Shown here one piece after another: positions 33,627 to 42,070 of a DNA stretch of 64,000 nucleotides. The stretch is from Nonlabens sp. Ci31 (GTDB lineage Bacteria > Bacteroidota > Bacteroidia > Flavobacteriales > Flavobacteriaceae), in assembly GCF_012974865.1 (NCBI RefSeq), contig NZ_CP043633.1, positions 2,663,501 through 2,727,500 of the forward strand, given 5' to 3'. The notes beneath the pieces were generated by a model, which did not search any database, was not told the DNA's origin, and saw nothing but the letters and a program-made list of their open reading frames with translations. The position numbers and the translations under genes are program-made. Within the stretch, counting starts at the first letter, position 1, and the number at the start of each line of letters is the position of its first letter.

Positions 33627-35390
33627 CTAATCGGCAGTAAGTCCAAGGCGTTCCATGAAGATGAGCCATCTAGGATCTTCTTTTACAGTGTCAAAAAACG
33701 GTTCTACATTTAAGTCTGTAACTTCAAAATCTTGGTACTCCATGGCTTTTTCTAACCATTTAAAAGTAGCATCGCGGTCACCTCGTTGAGCATAGGTAAC
33801 CGCAATGGTATAGCTGTACTCTTTACTGTATGTAGTAATTAGTTTTTCTAGGAATTCTCGAGATTTTTTTGTGTTCCCTAAACTATAATGCGCCAGTGCC
33901 AGTGAGTGATAGCGCAGTGGTTCACTGCTTTCCTTTCCTGCGTGCTGTAAGGCTTCTTTAAACTTCCCTTGTTTGATTAAAGCACAGGTAAGAAGTGAAT
34001 GAGTGATATCTGCCTCTGGAGTCATTTTTAAAGCTTTAAGTAAGGTCTTTTCTGACTCTGCATACATTCTAGCATAGTAATAGTTGGTACCTAGAGCATA
34101 ATAAGAATATTCTGATAAGGGATCTAATGCGACAATTTTCTCATTATAGGTCACCGCTTTTTTAGTCTCATTAAAAAGTAGCGCAACTTGCGCTGCACGA
34201 TTGAGAACTGCGGTATTATTAGGCTCTAGGCTCAGGCCTTTATTAACATACTCTTGTGCTTTATCATAATCCAATTCATAAGAAATAGCAACAGTACCCA
34301 GTATTTCATAAATAGTGGCATAGAGGCTGTCTTGTTCTACTGCTTTAAGGGCACTTTCCTTTACAAGTGGATAACCTTCTTTTACCGTTAAAATACCGTA
34401 ATCGGTAAGAAAATGATATACAGTACTTAATAAATCCCAAGCAGGTGCAAAAGTAGGATCTATTTCGAGTGATTTTAGGAGTAGATCTTTAGCCTTTTTA
34501 TCACCTTCTATGCTAAAGGTCTTGTTCATTTCATACTTTGCTTCAAGATAAAGACGATAAGCTTGTGGATTTACCTTTTTTGCTGCCGGTATGTCGCTGC
34601 TAGTGATACTAATTTCTAAACGCTCTGCAATACTTAAACTTATCTCATTCTGAATATCAAGTATATTTTCTAGTTGCTTGTCCCAAGTTTCTGACCAAGT
34701 AGATTTATCATTTTTCACATCTATAAGCTGCACATTAATTCTTACAATACTATCATAAGTGCGCACGCTACCTTCTAATATATATTTTACGTTGAGTTTC
34801 TCTGCAATTGTGGGAATATCTATTGATTTTCCTTTAAAAGAGAAGGCAGATGTGCGAGAGGTTACCTTAATTCCAGCAATTTTTGAAAGTGTGTGAATAA
34901 GTTCTTCTGCGAGACCGTCTGCAAAGTACGCCTGATTTTTTAAGAGAGACATGTCGTTAAAGGGCAATACTGCAATACTATTTTCTTGGACTTTGAGATT
35001 TGTTATTTCATTTGTTTCGTACTGTGTCGTAAGTCTAAATCTATCCACAAAAAGTAAAACAACCGCAAGCAAAAGAAAAACAACGATAAAAGTGTTGAGC
35101 TTCTTATTTATTGTCTCGTTTCGTTCTGGAGTATTTTCATTTTTTTTACTAGGGGTAAGTTTTATGCCCTCAGCAGTAATGTCGTAAAGCCAAGAAAATG
35201 CGACCCAAAACGGAAAGAAAAGAAGTAAACTAATAAGTACCGCTTTTCCTAACCAAATAGGCATCTCTACCAGTGATCCTAATACAGAAATAACTTGAAG
35301 CAATACCCATGAAAAAATAACGTAAGAAATAATGCCTTTATGAACATTTCTTCTCCTTATTTCTTTCCAAAATCTAAAAACATCTTCCAT
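33627..35390 (-). CDS. membrane protein with TolB-like (FlgO-type) domain and TPR repeats
   Basis: 587 residues. N terminus with two close membrane spans (about 18-65), a third at about 98-115, then a domain found with adenylate-cyclase and winged-helix regulators (ENSIAVLPFNDMSLLKNQAYFADGLAEELIHTL, YILEGSVRTYDSIVRINVQLIDVKN), then about eight tetratricopeptide repeats to the C terminus. No cyclase or DNA-binding domain is present, so it is probably a scaffold or sensor in the inner membrane. Role unknown. Confidence 0.82.
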   Translation of the reverse strand: MEDVFRFWKEIRRRNVHKGIISYVIFSWVLLQVISVLGSLVEMPIWLGKAVLISLLLFFPFWVAFSWLYDITAEGIKLTPSKKNENTPERNETINKKLNTFIVVFLLLAVVLLFVDRFRLTTQYETNEITNLKVQENSIAVLPFNDMSLLKNQAYFADGLAEELIHTLSKIAGIKVTSRTSAFSFKGKSIDIPTIAEKLNVKYILEGSVRTYDSIVRINVQLIDVKNDKSTWSETWDKQLENILDIQNEISLSIAERLEISITSSDIPAAKKVNPQAYRLYLEAKYEMNKTFSIEGDKKAKDLLLKSLEIDPTFAPAWDLLSTVYHFLTDYGILTVKEGYPLVKESALKAVEQDSLYATIYEILGTVAISYELDYDKAQEYVNKGLSLEPNNTAVLNRAAQVALLFNETKKAVTYNEKIVALDPLSEYSYYALGTNYYYARMYAESEKTLLKALKMTPEADITHSLLTCALIKQGKFKEALQHAGKESSEPLRYHSLALAHYSLGNTKKSREFLEKLITTYSKEYSYTIAVTYAQRGDRDATFKWLEKAMEYQDFEVTDLNVEPFFDTVKEDPRWLIFMERLGLTAD

Positions 35391-35699
35391 TTAAAATTAT
35401 CCAGATCTAATATTTTTTTGACGAATTAGATAAAAACTAGTTTTTTATATCAAATAGTATTAGCCAAATATTCCTTAGCGTTGCATTTGTAAGTAAACTG
35501 TTCTAACAACTTCCTTTAATTTCGATTATTCTTTACCATAAAACCCTTGCTTTTATAAAAATGAATACTTCCAAATTAAAAAAGGAACACTTAAAAGGAA
35601 CTATCGTCAATTAAAATTAGATACTAAATAAACAAAACACTTTGCGGAATTCCTAAATATTAATCAAAGAATAAAAAAAAATAAAGTTGAGCCGAATAA
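35391..35699. other. AT-rich gap
   Basis: About 300 bases of very A/T-rich DNA between the TolB-like gene start and the terminator of the next gene. No gene, hairpin or motif that I can support. Confidence 0.5.
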
Positions 35700-35743
35700 A
35701 AAAGTCCGAAATCTATTCATTTAAGAATAACTATCGGACTTTT
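35700..35743 (-). terminator. terminator of the nucleoid-associated protein gene
   Basis: A 10-bp outer stem (35700-35709 with 35734-35743) with an inner 5-bp stem and A/T-rich flanks. Confidence 0.75.
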
Positions 35744-35771
35744 CTATCTGTATACTCTATACTCTTTACTT
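35744..35771. repeat. degenerate heptad repeat, 4 units
   Basis: CTATCTG, TATACTC, TATACTC, TTTACTT in 7-bp phase, ending 5 bases from the stop codon of the gene at 35776. Confidence 0.72.
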
Positions 35772-35775
35772 CGTA

Positions 35776-36834
35776 TTACTTCTTCTCTTCTCGGTTAAAG
35801 TAAACCAGGTAATAATACATTTGTTTTTCTTCATCCCAGCCTTTTTCTATAAACTTATCTGCACTGTCAGAATTGGTAAAATCCATTTTGATTTGCACAT
35901 GCGTATCAAGATTGATAACACTCTTAATTCCTTTGCGCGCTGCACTTACTGCGGTATTTGAAATAGGGAAAGTAGATACATCTTCTATAGAGTGTTTTGC
36001 CCCTTTTTCCATTTTATAATTCTTAAATTCTGGAATCAAATCAGGGTTGTCCAGCGTTTCATTTAAGAAAGCGGTTTCTTCAAACGTATCGTTTTTGGCA
36101 AAATGATTCACCGCACGATTCATAAACATCACTTCTTCTTTCTTATCTTCGGCAGGAAGAACTACGTCTTTTGCAAAGTCTTGACAAAACTTTAAATATT
36201 TCTTCGTAAAGAAATTTTCGTCCTCAAAAACATCTACTCCTAAGAAACTCTCCAGCCAGTATTTAGCATCATAACGGTTAGAATCTACCGATAGGATTTT
36301 ATATCCAGCTTCTTCTTCTACGTTAAAAATAATGGCTCCTTTGTCTAGTTTATTTAAGTTGACTCCCTGTTGCAAGATCATTTTAAGATCATTTGCTCCT
36401 TCTTCAAACTGTAAAAACTCTTGCTTAAGTTCACTTTTAAAAATCCCAATAGCATCTGTCTTATTGTTGTCCACCATAACGTTATCAAAATAACAGATAT
36501 ACACTTCACCGCTTCGTATGTGTGGATGGTCTGACTGCTCGTACAAGTGTTTTGCCATCTTCTTACTATTTTCTAGTAAAGATGCTGGTGTGGAGAATAT
36601 CGCTTTCGCGAAAGCGTACATATCATGAAATTCTAGGCCATCTTCATTAAAGAAGCTGTAATATGCTTCTTCTTTAGAACGAAAAGATTTCAAGAAATAC
36701 TCCTTTAAAAGGGAATGCATTTCATCGTCCAGCGCGGTAGAAGTGCTAGAAGTGAGCAAAAGCTCTCCTTTATTCTTATTACCTACACGATGTATAGCAA
36801 GATTTTCAATTCTAGTATTGTATAAATTGATCAT
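35776..36834 (-). CDS. nucleoid-associated protein (NdpA/YejK family)
   Basis: 352 residues resembling the 37-kDa nucleoid-associated protein family (PF04245): N-terminal IENLAIHRVGNKNKGELLLTSS, central YICYFDNVMVDNNKTDAIGIFKSE, and AIIFNVEEEAGYKILSVDSN followed by YDAKYWLESFLGV. Family members bind DNA or nucleoid; in Bacteroidetes the role is not established. It follows the pRiA4b ORF3-like gene by 3 bases, so they form an operon. The palindrome at 36602-36615 encodes AFAKA in DMYAFAKAIFSTPASL. Confidence 0.85.
   Translation of the reverse strand: MINLYNTRIENLAIHRVGNKNKGELLLTSSTSTALDDEMHSLLKEYFLKSFRSKEEAYYSFFNEDGLEFHDMYAFAKAIFSTPASLLENSKKMAKHLYEQSDHPHIRSGEVYICYFDNVMVDNNKTDAIGIFKSELKQEFLQFEEGANDLKMILQQGVNLNKLDKGAIIFNVEEEAGYKILSVDSNRYDAKYWLESFLGVDVFEDENFFTKKYLKFCQDFAKDVVLPAEDKKEEVMFMNRAVNHFAKNDTFEETAFLNETLDNPDLIPEFKNYKMEKGAKHSIEDVSTFPISNTAVSAARKGIKSVINLDTHVQIKMDFTNSDSADKFIEKGWDEEKQMYYYLVYFNREEKK
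36602..36615. repeat. iterated palindrome inside the nucleoid-associated protein gene
   Basis: Perfect GCTTTCGCGAAAGC; the coding strand reads AFAKA. Confidence 0.95.
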
Positions 36835-36837
36835 AGT

Positions 36838-37362
36838 TTAATATAGGTCATTTTCATCAAAGGATTCTTCATCATAAAATTCATCGTCTTCATCATCGCT
36901 GTATTCTTCGTCATCGTCATCATCGTGAAAACGAGGGTCTGCTTCAAATTCTTTATCTGGTGCACTGTCTGGTAATTCACCCACAGAAAATATCACTTGG
37001 GGATAAGTGGTGCCTGGATTATGAGGAACTATATCAGCTAATTCCACAGAAAAGGTCCACAAGCTCAAGAAGTCATAAATATAGATCATTCTTGTTTTCT
37101 TTTTGCTCATGGCTTTCTCTAAAAGCGTATCTGCCATCTTTTTTACAGGTGCCATTCCACCGCTCATATCAAAAAGGCAGTATTCCTCGCCTTGATTCCA
37201 CTCTTCATCACTGGCATAGAAACTAGCCATTTCATCACCTTGCAGCTGGAAAGCTTGCACAATGACATTATGAAACTCTTCTAATGTGCTTTTTTCATCT
37301 ATCTCAATGTCTCTAAAACAGTCGTCGTTTGCATCGAGAAGAACTCGTAATCTATAGATCAT
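36838..37362 (-). CDS. plasmid pRiA4b ORF3-like protein (IS1096 passenger TnpR-like)
   Basis: 174 residues: the PRiA4_ORF3 fold (MIYRLRVLLDANDDCFRDIEID, TLEEFHNVIVQAFQLQGDEMASFY, MIYIYDFLSLWTFSVELADI) followed by an extremely acidic tail of about 35 residues (DDDDDEEYSDDEDDEF). The family is named after a plasmid gene and is sometimes labelled as an IS1096 passenger, but no mobile-element genes are present here. Function unknown; the acidic tail could mimic DNA or interact with the basic/nucleoid protein next door. Confidence 0.85.
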   Translation of the reverse strand: MIYRLRVLLDANDDCFRDIEIDEKSTLEEFHNVIVQAFQLQGDEMASFYASDEEWNQGEEYCLFDMSGGMAPVKKMADTLLEKAMSKKKTRMIYIYDFLSLWTFSVELADIVPHNPGTTYPQVIFSVGELPDSAPDKEFEADPRFHDDDDDEEYSDDEDDEFYDEESFDENDLY

Positions 37363-37676
37363 TTACTCTAATTTTTAAGGACGGTAAAGATAGGATTTTT
37401 GAGTAGGAACCCGCACTCAAATTTGAACATGAATTTGAATAAAATTAGTTTGTAAATGAGATAAAATAGATGTGACATTACCGTACTCGGTTGTGCTGTA
37501 AAATGGACTTAGAAATGGATGGATTTGGTTCATAAGTAAGAATAAAAATGTGTGTAGTCTGTATAGAGATATCTCAAATAAATGCTGCTCTGTTTTCCAG
37601 TAAGCGCCTTTTTTAAAGATATATTTCAAATGCGCTTTGATAGGAAAACTAGAGGTACGCTAGCACAAGCTACTAA
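37363..37676. other. gene-free gap of about 310 bases
   Basis: Upstream region of the pRiA4b ORF3-like operon. I see no supported gene or structured element. Confidence 0.5.
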
Positions 37677-37781
37677 CTAATCCCTTTTAGACTTTTTCAA
37701 TCTCTTTTCTTCCTTTTTTTCTTTAGGAGTTTTTGCAGCTTCCTTCTTTACGTTTTTCTTGGAGTCTTGACTTTTTGCCAT
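37677..37781 (-). CDS. small Lys-rich basic protein, 34 aa
   Basis: Begins MAKSQDSKKNVKKEAAKTP and continues KEKKEEKRLKKSKRD; nearly half the residues are Lys or Arg. Tiny proteins of the form MAKxxxSKKxxKKEPAKTxKEKRxEK are common in Flavobacteriia in my recollection, which supports a real gene. The frame can be extended 27 codons upstream, but that part is AT-rich and unlike the family. Probably binds nucleic acid; function unknown. Confidence 0.7.
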   Translation of the reverse strand: MAKSQDSKKNVKKEAAKTPKEKKEEKRLKKSKRD

Positions 37782-38161
37782 GTTGGTGTTTATTGAATTG
37801 TTTAAATATTTCTTTATAGAGTTTTTAAATATAAACATATTATTGAAGTTGTCTATCAACATTTTAAAAGTGTCCGATTTTTTTGCCTTGGGTAGCTATC
37901 GAAAGGATTCTTTTTTTGCAAAAGCGGCATAGAAATACTTCTATAAGAAACTTATGGCTTCCAGATGGATTGTAGATGATTCCTAGTTGGCATATTTTTT
38001 TTAATTCTCGTTCTATGAAAATTCCTGAAACGACAAAATTCAAGGTTAAGATTTGAACACCTATTTGGAGTCAGATGTTTACATCATCTTCAGGAATTGG
38101 GAACCGGAAAATAAAATCGAGATCTTAAGGAAATATGCAGAATCAAGTTCCCCATGACAAA
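37782..38161. other. gene-free gap with a possible decayed palindrome
   Basis: About 380 bases without a supported gene. Around 37910-37935 is a TTTTTTTGCAAAAGCGG stretch that resembles a decayed copy of the iterated palindrome. Nothing else stands out. Confidence 0.4.
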
Positions 38162-39211
38162 TTAGTGTAAAGCCACCCTAAGTCGCATCCATAAATAAAA
38201 CTGCATCCCAAGAATCAAAGAGGCAATAACTAAATGCACCGCTTGAGAACCGAAAGGAAAGTCCAAGTAATTCATAAAAACACCGCTTAGAATGGTAATA
38301 ACAAATAACGAAGCGAGAACGGAATAGGATTTTTTAGGATGATGGAATATATGAACTGCTCTGTAAATAAACCAACCGTGAAGCACCAGTAATAAAATAG
38401 AGTAACTTCTATGAATCATAAAAATCAACGGACCATTTTCCAGCCATTCTGAAGTTAATGGATAACCAAATAGATCTACTTGCTCATCTATAAATTGGCG
38501 TACTTGTGTTCCCATAATCACTTGAATCAACGTGAGAATGATTAAGCCAGCGGCAGCGCGTACCATGGTTTTGTTACTTTTATAACTATAATCAGTAGGT
38601 TTTACCTCGTGGAGTAAATAAATAAGCAATCCTACAATCAATAAAGCAGCGATCATGTGAAAGGTAATGAGCGCAGGAGATAAGTTTGTATCCACCACTA
38701 TTTTACCTATAACGGCTTGAATTCCCATAGAAAGTACGGAGACAAAACTAAGAATAGTAAGTCTCGGTCTTTTCTTAATATAGCGCAGGGAGAAAATAAA
38801 CAATATAAAAACAACTAGACCGCCAAGAGCTCCAATCAATCTATTGATGTATTCTGTCCAGGTATGATATACATTGAAAACAGAATAATCATGCTTGGTA
38901 TAAGGTTCCCAGTTTTGTGGTTGGTAGGTAGTGCCTGTAAAAAAATCCTCTTTGGCAACTCGCAGTTCCTTATCAATAATAATAACCATTCCTTCTTTAT
39001 AAGGAGTTTCTGGAGAGAACTCGATCTCCACTTGCTCTGTAGGCGGAATCCAATACCCAAAACATTTCGGCCAGTCTGGACACCCCATACCGCTCCCAGT
39101 CATGCGTACAATAGCTCCGGCAACAATAATTAAATAAATAACAATTATGCTGGCCATAAGCCACCAGCGGTAGCGCTTTTCTGAAAAGAAGTTTTTGATC
39201 TTTTGGTTCAT
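38162..39211 (-). CDS. ctaA: heme A synthase (CtaA/COX15)
   Basis: About 349 residues from MNQKIKNFFSEKRYRWW (upstream Mets would add 11 residues). Eight membrane spans and the COX15/CtaA signature GAIVRMTGSGMGCPDWPKCFG. Heme-ligand histidines are seen in NVYHTWTEYINR, ALITFHMIAALL, MIHRSYSILLLVLHGW and QAVHLVIASLIL. It oxidises the methyl group of heme O to make heme A for cytochrome aa3 oxidase. The first extracellular loop is longer than in Bacillus CtaA, as usual for Bacteroidetes and COX15. Confidence 0.94.
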   Translation of the reverse strand: MNQKIKNFFSEKRYRWWLMASIIVIYLIIVAGAIVRMTGSGMGCPDWPKCFGYWIPPTEQVEIEFSPETPYKEGMVIIIDKELRVAKEDFFTGTTYQPQNWEPYTKHDYSVFNVYHTWTEYINRLIGALGGLVVFILFIFSLRYIKKRPRLTILSFVSVLSMGIQAVIGKIVVDTNLSPALITFHMIAALLIVGLLIYLLHEVKPTDYSYKSNKTMVRAAAGLIILTLIQVIMGTQVRQFIDEQVDLFGYPLTSEWLENGPLIFMIHRSYSILLLVLHGWFIYRAVHIFHHPKKSYSVLASLFVITILSGVFMNYLDFPFGSQAVHLVIASLILGMQFYLWMRLRVALH

Positions 39212-39449
39212 TTTATTCCATTCTACAAACATCTCAAGCGACATCTATTTTGCCGCTTTCAGCGTTATTTTATTTGTAAGCCGAACGAATCCGGCAATTT
39301 TATTTTGTTTTCAAATTCAAATTCATCGAGAAGTCTCACCCTTTAGGGTTGAGGAAAAGATTTAGAATACAGATCACAATCATTCACCATAGGCGTAATA
39401 AATTCCGCCCCTAGGAATTAATCTGTAGCTTTCAGCTTTCTCTTTATTT

Positions 39450-39472
39450 AGCGGAATAAATTCCGCTTTTTC
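39450..39472 (+). terminator. terminator-like hairpin between miaE and ctaA
   Basis: Perfect 18-bp palindrome (AGCGGAATAAATTCCGCT) followed by TTTTTCTT on the plus strand. Both flanking genes run on the minus strand, where the T run is lacking, so its role is uncertain; a second GGAATT-type inverted fragment lies 40 bases to the left. Confidence 0.5.
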
Positions 39473-39502
39473 TTGTACGATGGTCAATAATTTTTGAAAT
39501 TT

Positions 39503-39530
39503 CTCTTAACTCTTAACTCTTAACTCTTAA
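39503..39530. repeat. heptad repeat (CTCTTAA) x 4
   Basis: Four perfect copies of a 7-bp unit; the last overlaps the miaE stop codon. Confidence 0.92.
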
Positions 39531-40132
39531 TGCATTCGATCGCCACGAACCTCGAGATTAGCTAAAAAACCAGCTTCATGATCTAACCAATATTGCCATC
39601 TGGTCATCACCTTTTCTTCTTCAAAAAAGCTTTTGGCAAGCTTGAGAAACAGTTTGTAATGAGCCGCTTCAGCCACCATGAATTGATGGTAGAAATCTTT
39701 TAAATCTTGCTCTTCTAGTTGTTGAGAAAGAATTTTAAAACGCTCACAACTACGAGCTTCAATAAGCGCACAAATCAAAAGCTGATCTAAGAACAACTGA
39801 TCCCGTCCGGTACCTTTTGGTTTTCCTTTCATCAATTCTTTGATGTATTGATCTGGACGCTGTATCCCAAGGGTCAAACCTCTTTTCTTTAATTCGGCCA
39901 AAACCATTCTAAAATGCCCCCATTCTTCGGTAACTATAGGAGAAAGGGCTTCCACAATTTCAGGTTTGTCAGAATGCATTTGAATAATAGAAATGATGGT
40001 ACTCGCCGCTTTTTGTTCGCAAAAAGCATGATCTGTCAGGATATCCTGCATGCTCATAGCAGCAAGATCTACCCATCGTGGATCTGTAGGTAGGTTCAAT
40101 CCTAAAGTTGTTTTAGAAACAATATTTTCCAT
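39527..40132 (-). CDS. miaE: tRNA 2-methylthio-N6-isopentenyl adenosine-37 hydroxylase (MiaE)
   Basis: 201 residues with a ferritin-like di-iron bundle: iron-ligand motifs HAFCEQKAA, EEWGHFRMVLAEL, IEARSCERFK and EAAHYKLFLK. MiaE uses oxygen to hydroxylate the isopentenyl group of ms2i6A37. It lies divergent from mtaB, another position-37 modification gene. The family is well conserved and length is normal. Confidence 0.93.
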   Translation of the reverse strand: MENIVSKTTLGLNLPTDPRWVDLAAMSMQDILTDHAFCEQKAASTIISIIQMHSDKPEIVEALSPIVTEEWGHFRMVLAELKKRGLTLGIQRPDQYIKELMKGKPKGTGRDQLFLDQLLICALIEARSCERFKILSQQLEEQDLKDFYHQFMVAEAAHYKLFLKLAKSFFEEEKVMTRWQYWLDHEAGFLANLEVRGDRMH

Positions 40133-40528
40133 AGTACAAAGGTCGTTTAGAATGTTGATTTATAACAAGAATTCTTGAAAAAATAGGCAGTAGTCAGCTT
40201 TTGTTTTTTGCGAGTTCAAAACTTTAGTAGGCATTTGATAGGTTGATCCCGAACTTTGTTTGTAATACGAGTAGGCAGGGATTAAGATTATTTGCTGGCT
40301 TTGCTCACAAAACATAAATGGCAGTTTGTTCGTTGATTTGATCTCAAGCTCATCAATGCTAGTAAGTTTGCATTGTCATTAAAGAAAACCAGTTCTAGAA
40401 AATGCAGCTGTTGTTCCCGTTCCCCAACTATAAAGGGCCGGAAATAAATGTCTTTTAATAAAGAAAAAATTTAGTATTTAAGAACGGGTAAAAGGTTTTG
40501 ATGTTACCATTAGGAGGTTCATATTCTC

Positions 40529-40542
40529 GCTTTCGCGAAAGC
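40529..40542. repeat. iterated palindrome (intergenic)
   Basis: Perfect GCTTTCGCGAAAGC in the miaE-mtaB gap. Confidence 0.95.
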
Positions 40543-40631
40543 GGTTACCAAAACAAATTCTCACATCATAAAAGATCAATTAATCTCGATACTCTAGTCA
40601 TTAACGGATACTAGGACTCTAAACTAATACT

Positions 40632-40639
40632 TATCTTTG
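40632..40639 (+). promoter_or_regulatory. promoter -7 box of mtaB
   Basis: TATCTTTG, exact TAnnTTTG, 23 bases before the start codon. Confidence 0.6.
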
Positions 40640-40662
40640 CGACTGCAAAAACTTCATAAAAC

Positions 40663-41991
40663 ATGCTTGTAGAGACAGCTGCAAAATCAGTCGCTTTTTA
40701 TACTTTAGGTTGTAAACTCAATTTTAGTGAGACCAGCACTATTGCTCGTTCTTTTGAGCAAGAAGGTTTTCATAAGGTAGGCTTTGAGCAAAAAGCAGAT
40801 ATTTATGTGATCAATACGTGTAGCGTTACTGAAAATGCTGATAAGCGTTTTAAATCAATCGTAAAAAAAGCGCAAAAAGTAAATGACGATGCCTTTGTCA
40901 TTGCGGTGGGTTGTTATGCACAACTACAACCAGAAGAACTGGCTGCTGTAGATGGAGTTGATCTAGTTTTAGGCGCGACAGAAAAATTTAAAATTACAGA
41001 TTACCTGAATCAGCTGTCTAAAGAACAGCCTACTCAGGTACATTCTTGCGAGATTGATGAAGCCGATTTTTATGTAGGTTCTTATTCCATAGGAGATAGA
41101 ACCAGGGCATTTTTAAAGGTTCAAGACGGCTGTGATTATAAATGTACTTATTGTACGATACCACTAGCACGTGGTATTTCCCGTAGTGATACGTTAGAAA
41201 ACGTGATGGAAAACGCACGCCAGATAAGCGGTCAAGGAATCAAAGAAATTGTTCTTACTGGCGTGAATATAGGAGACTATGGAAAAGGAGAATTTGGTAA
41301 TAAACGCCATGAGCATACTTTTCTAGATCTAGTTCATGCATTGGACACTGTAAAAGGAATTGAACGCTTGCGTATTTCTTCCATTGAACCTAATTTATTA
41401 AAAAACGAGACCATAGATTTTGTCTCTGGAGCCAATGCTTTTGTTCCTCATTTTCATATTCCGCTTCAAGTCGGTAATAATGAATTGCTAGGTAAAATGA
41501 AGCGCCGTTACAACCGCGAGTTATACACAGATCGTGTAAGCAAAATCAAAGAGGTCCTACCAGACTGTTGTATAGGAGTGGACGTTATCGTAGGTTTTCC
41601 AGGTGAGACAGATGATCATTTTCTCGACACTTACAATTACTTGAATGGTTTAAATATTTCTTACTTACATGTTTTTACCTATTCAGAAAGAGAAAACACA
41701 CCAGCTGCCACTATGGAAAACGCTGTTCCTCTTAAGCTGCGTAAAAAGCGTTCTAAAATGTTGCGTGGTCTTTCCGTAAAGAAACGTCGTGCTTTTTATG
41801 AAAGCCAACTGGAGAAAACCAAAACTGTTCTTTGGGAAGCCGATAACAGAGAAGGTTTTATTCATGGATTTACAGAGAATTACGTAAAAGTAAAATCCTA
41901 TTGGAATCCAGAGTTGGTCAACGAACTCCAACAGGTAAAATTGGTTTCTATTGATGAAGACGGGCTGGTTAGAATAGAACCAGCAGATTAA
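40663..41991 (+). CDS. mtaB: tRNA t6A37 methylthiotransferase MtaB
   Basis: 442 residues with the methylthiotransferase layout: UPF0004 domain with cluster cysteines C17 (LGCKLN), C53 (INTCSVT) and C84 (VGCYAQ); radical-SAM motif C157-x3-C161-x2-C164 (CDYKCTYC); C-terminal TRAM-like segment. LGCKLN and the overall spacing point to MtaB rather than MiaB or RimO. It adds a methylthio group to t6A at tRNA position 37. Confidence 0.92.
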   Translation: MLVETAAKSVAFYTLGCKLNFSETSTIARSFEQEGFHKVGFEQKADIYVINTCSVTENADKRFKSIVKKAQKVNDDAFVIAVGCYAQLQPEELAAVDGVDLVLGATEKFKITDYLNQLSKEQPTQVHSCEIDEADFYVGSYSIGDRTRAFLKVQDGCDYKCTYCTIPLARGISRSDTLENVMENARQISGQGIKEIVLTGVNIGDYGKGEFGNKRHEHTFLDLVHALDTVKGIERLRISSIEPNLLKNETIDFVSGANAFVPHFHIPLQVGNNELLGKMKRRYNRELYTDRVSKIKEVLPDCCIGVDVIVGFPGETDDHFLDTYNYLNGLNISYLHVFTYSERENTPAATMENAVPLKLRKKRSKMLRGLSVKKRRAFYESQLEKTKTVLWEADNREGFIHGFTENYVKVKSYWNPELVNELQQVKLVSIDEDGLVRIEPAD

Positions 41992-42070
41992 CTATCAAAA
42001 TCTCTACTACAAGGTAAAAATAAATTAAACTTGCACTCGTTATCTCATTAGCAGTTTTTAAAACCCTTTA

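Larger units (their letters stand above)
40133..40662. other. 530-base divergent promoter region of miaE and mtaB
   Basis: Holds the iterated palindrome (40529-40542), a -7 box for mtaB (40632-40639), and a further TAAGTTTG (40363-40370) without an obvious gene after it. The 13-mer GATGTTACCATTA (40500-40512) recurs upstream of pyrR. No supported gene. Confidence 0.5.

Noticed and set aside
36838..37362. Insertion sequence suggested by the IS1096-passenger name
   Set aside because: No transposase, terminal inverted repeats or target duplication; the family name is historical.
39338..39349. ACCCTTTAGGGT upstream of ctaA as another response-regulator site
   Set aside because: Half-site spacing is wrong by 2 bp, flanks do not match, and no -7 box sits 35 bp downstream.
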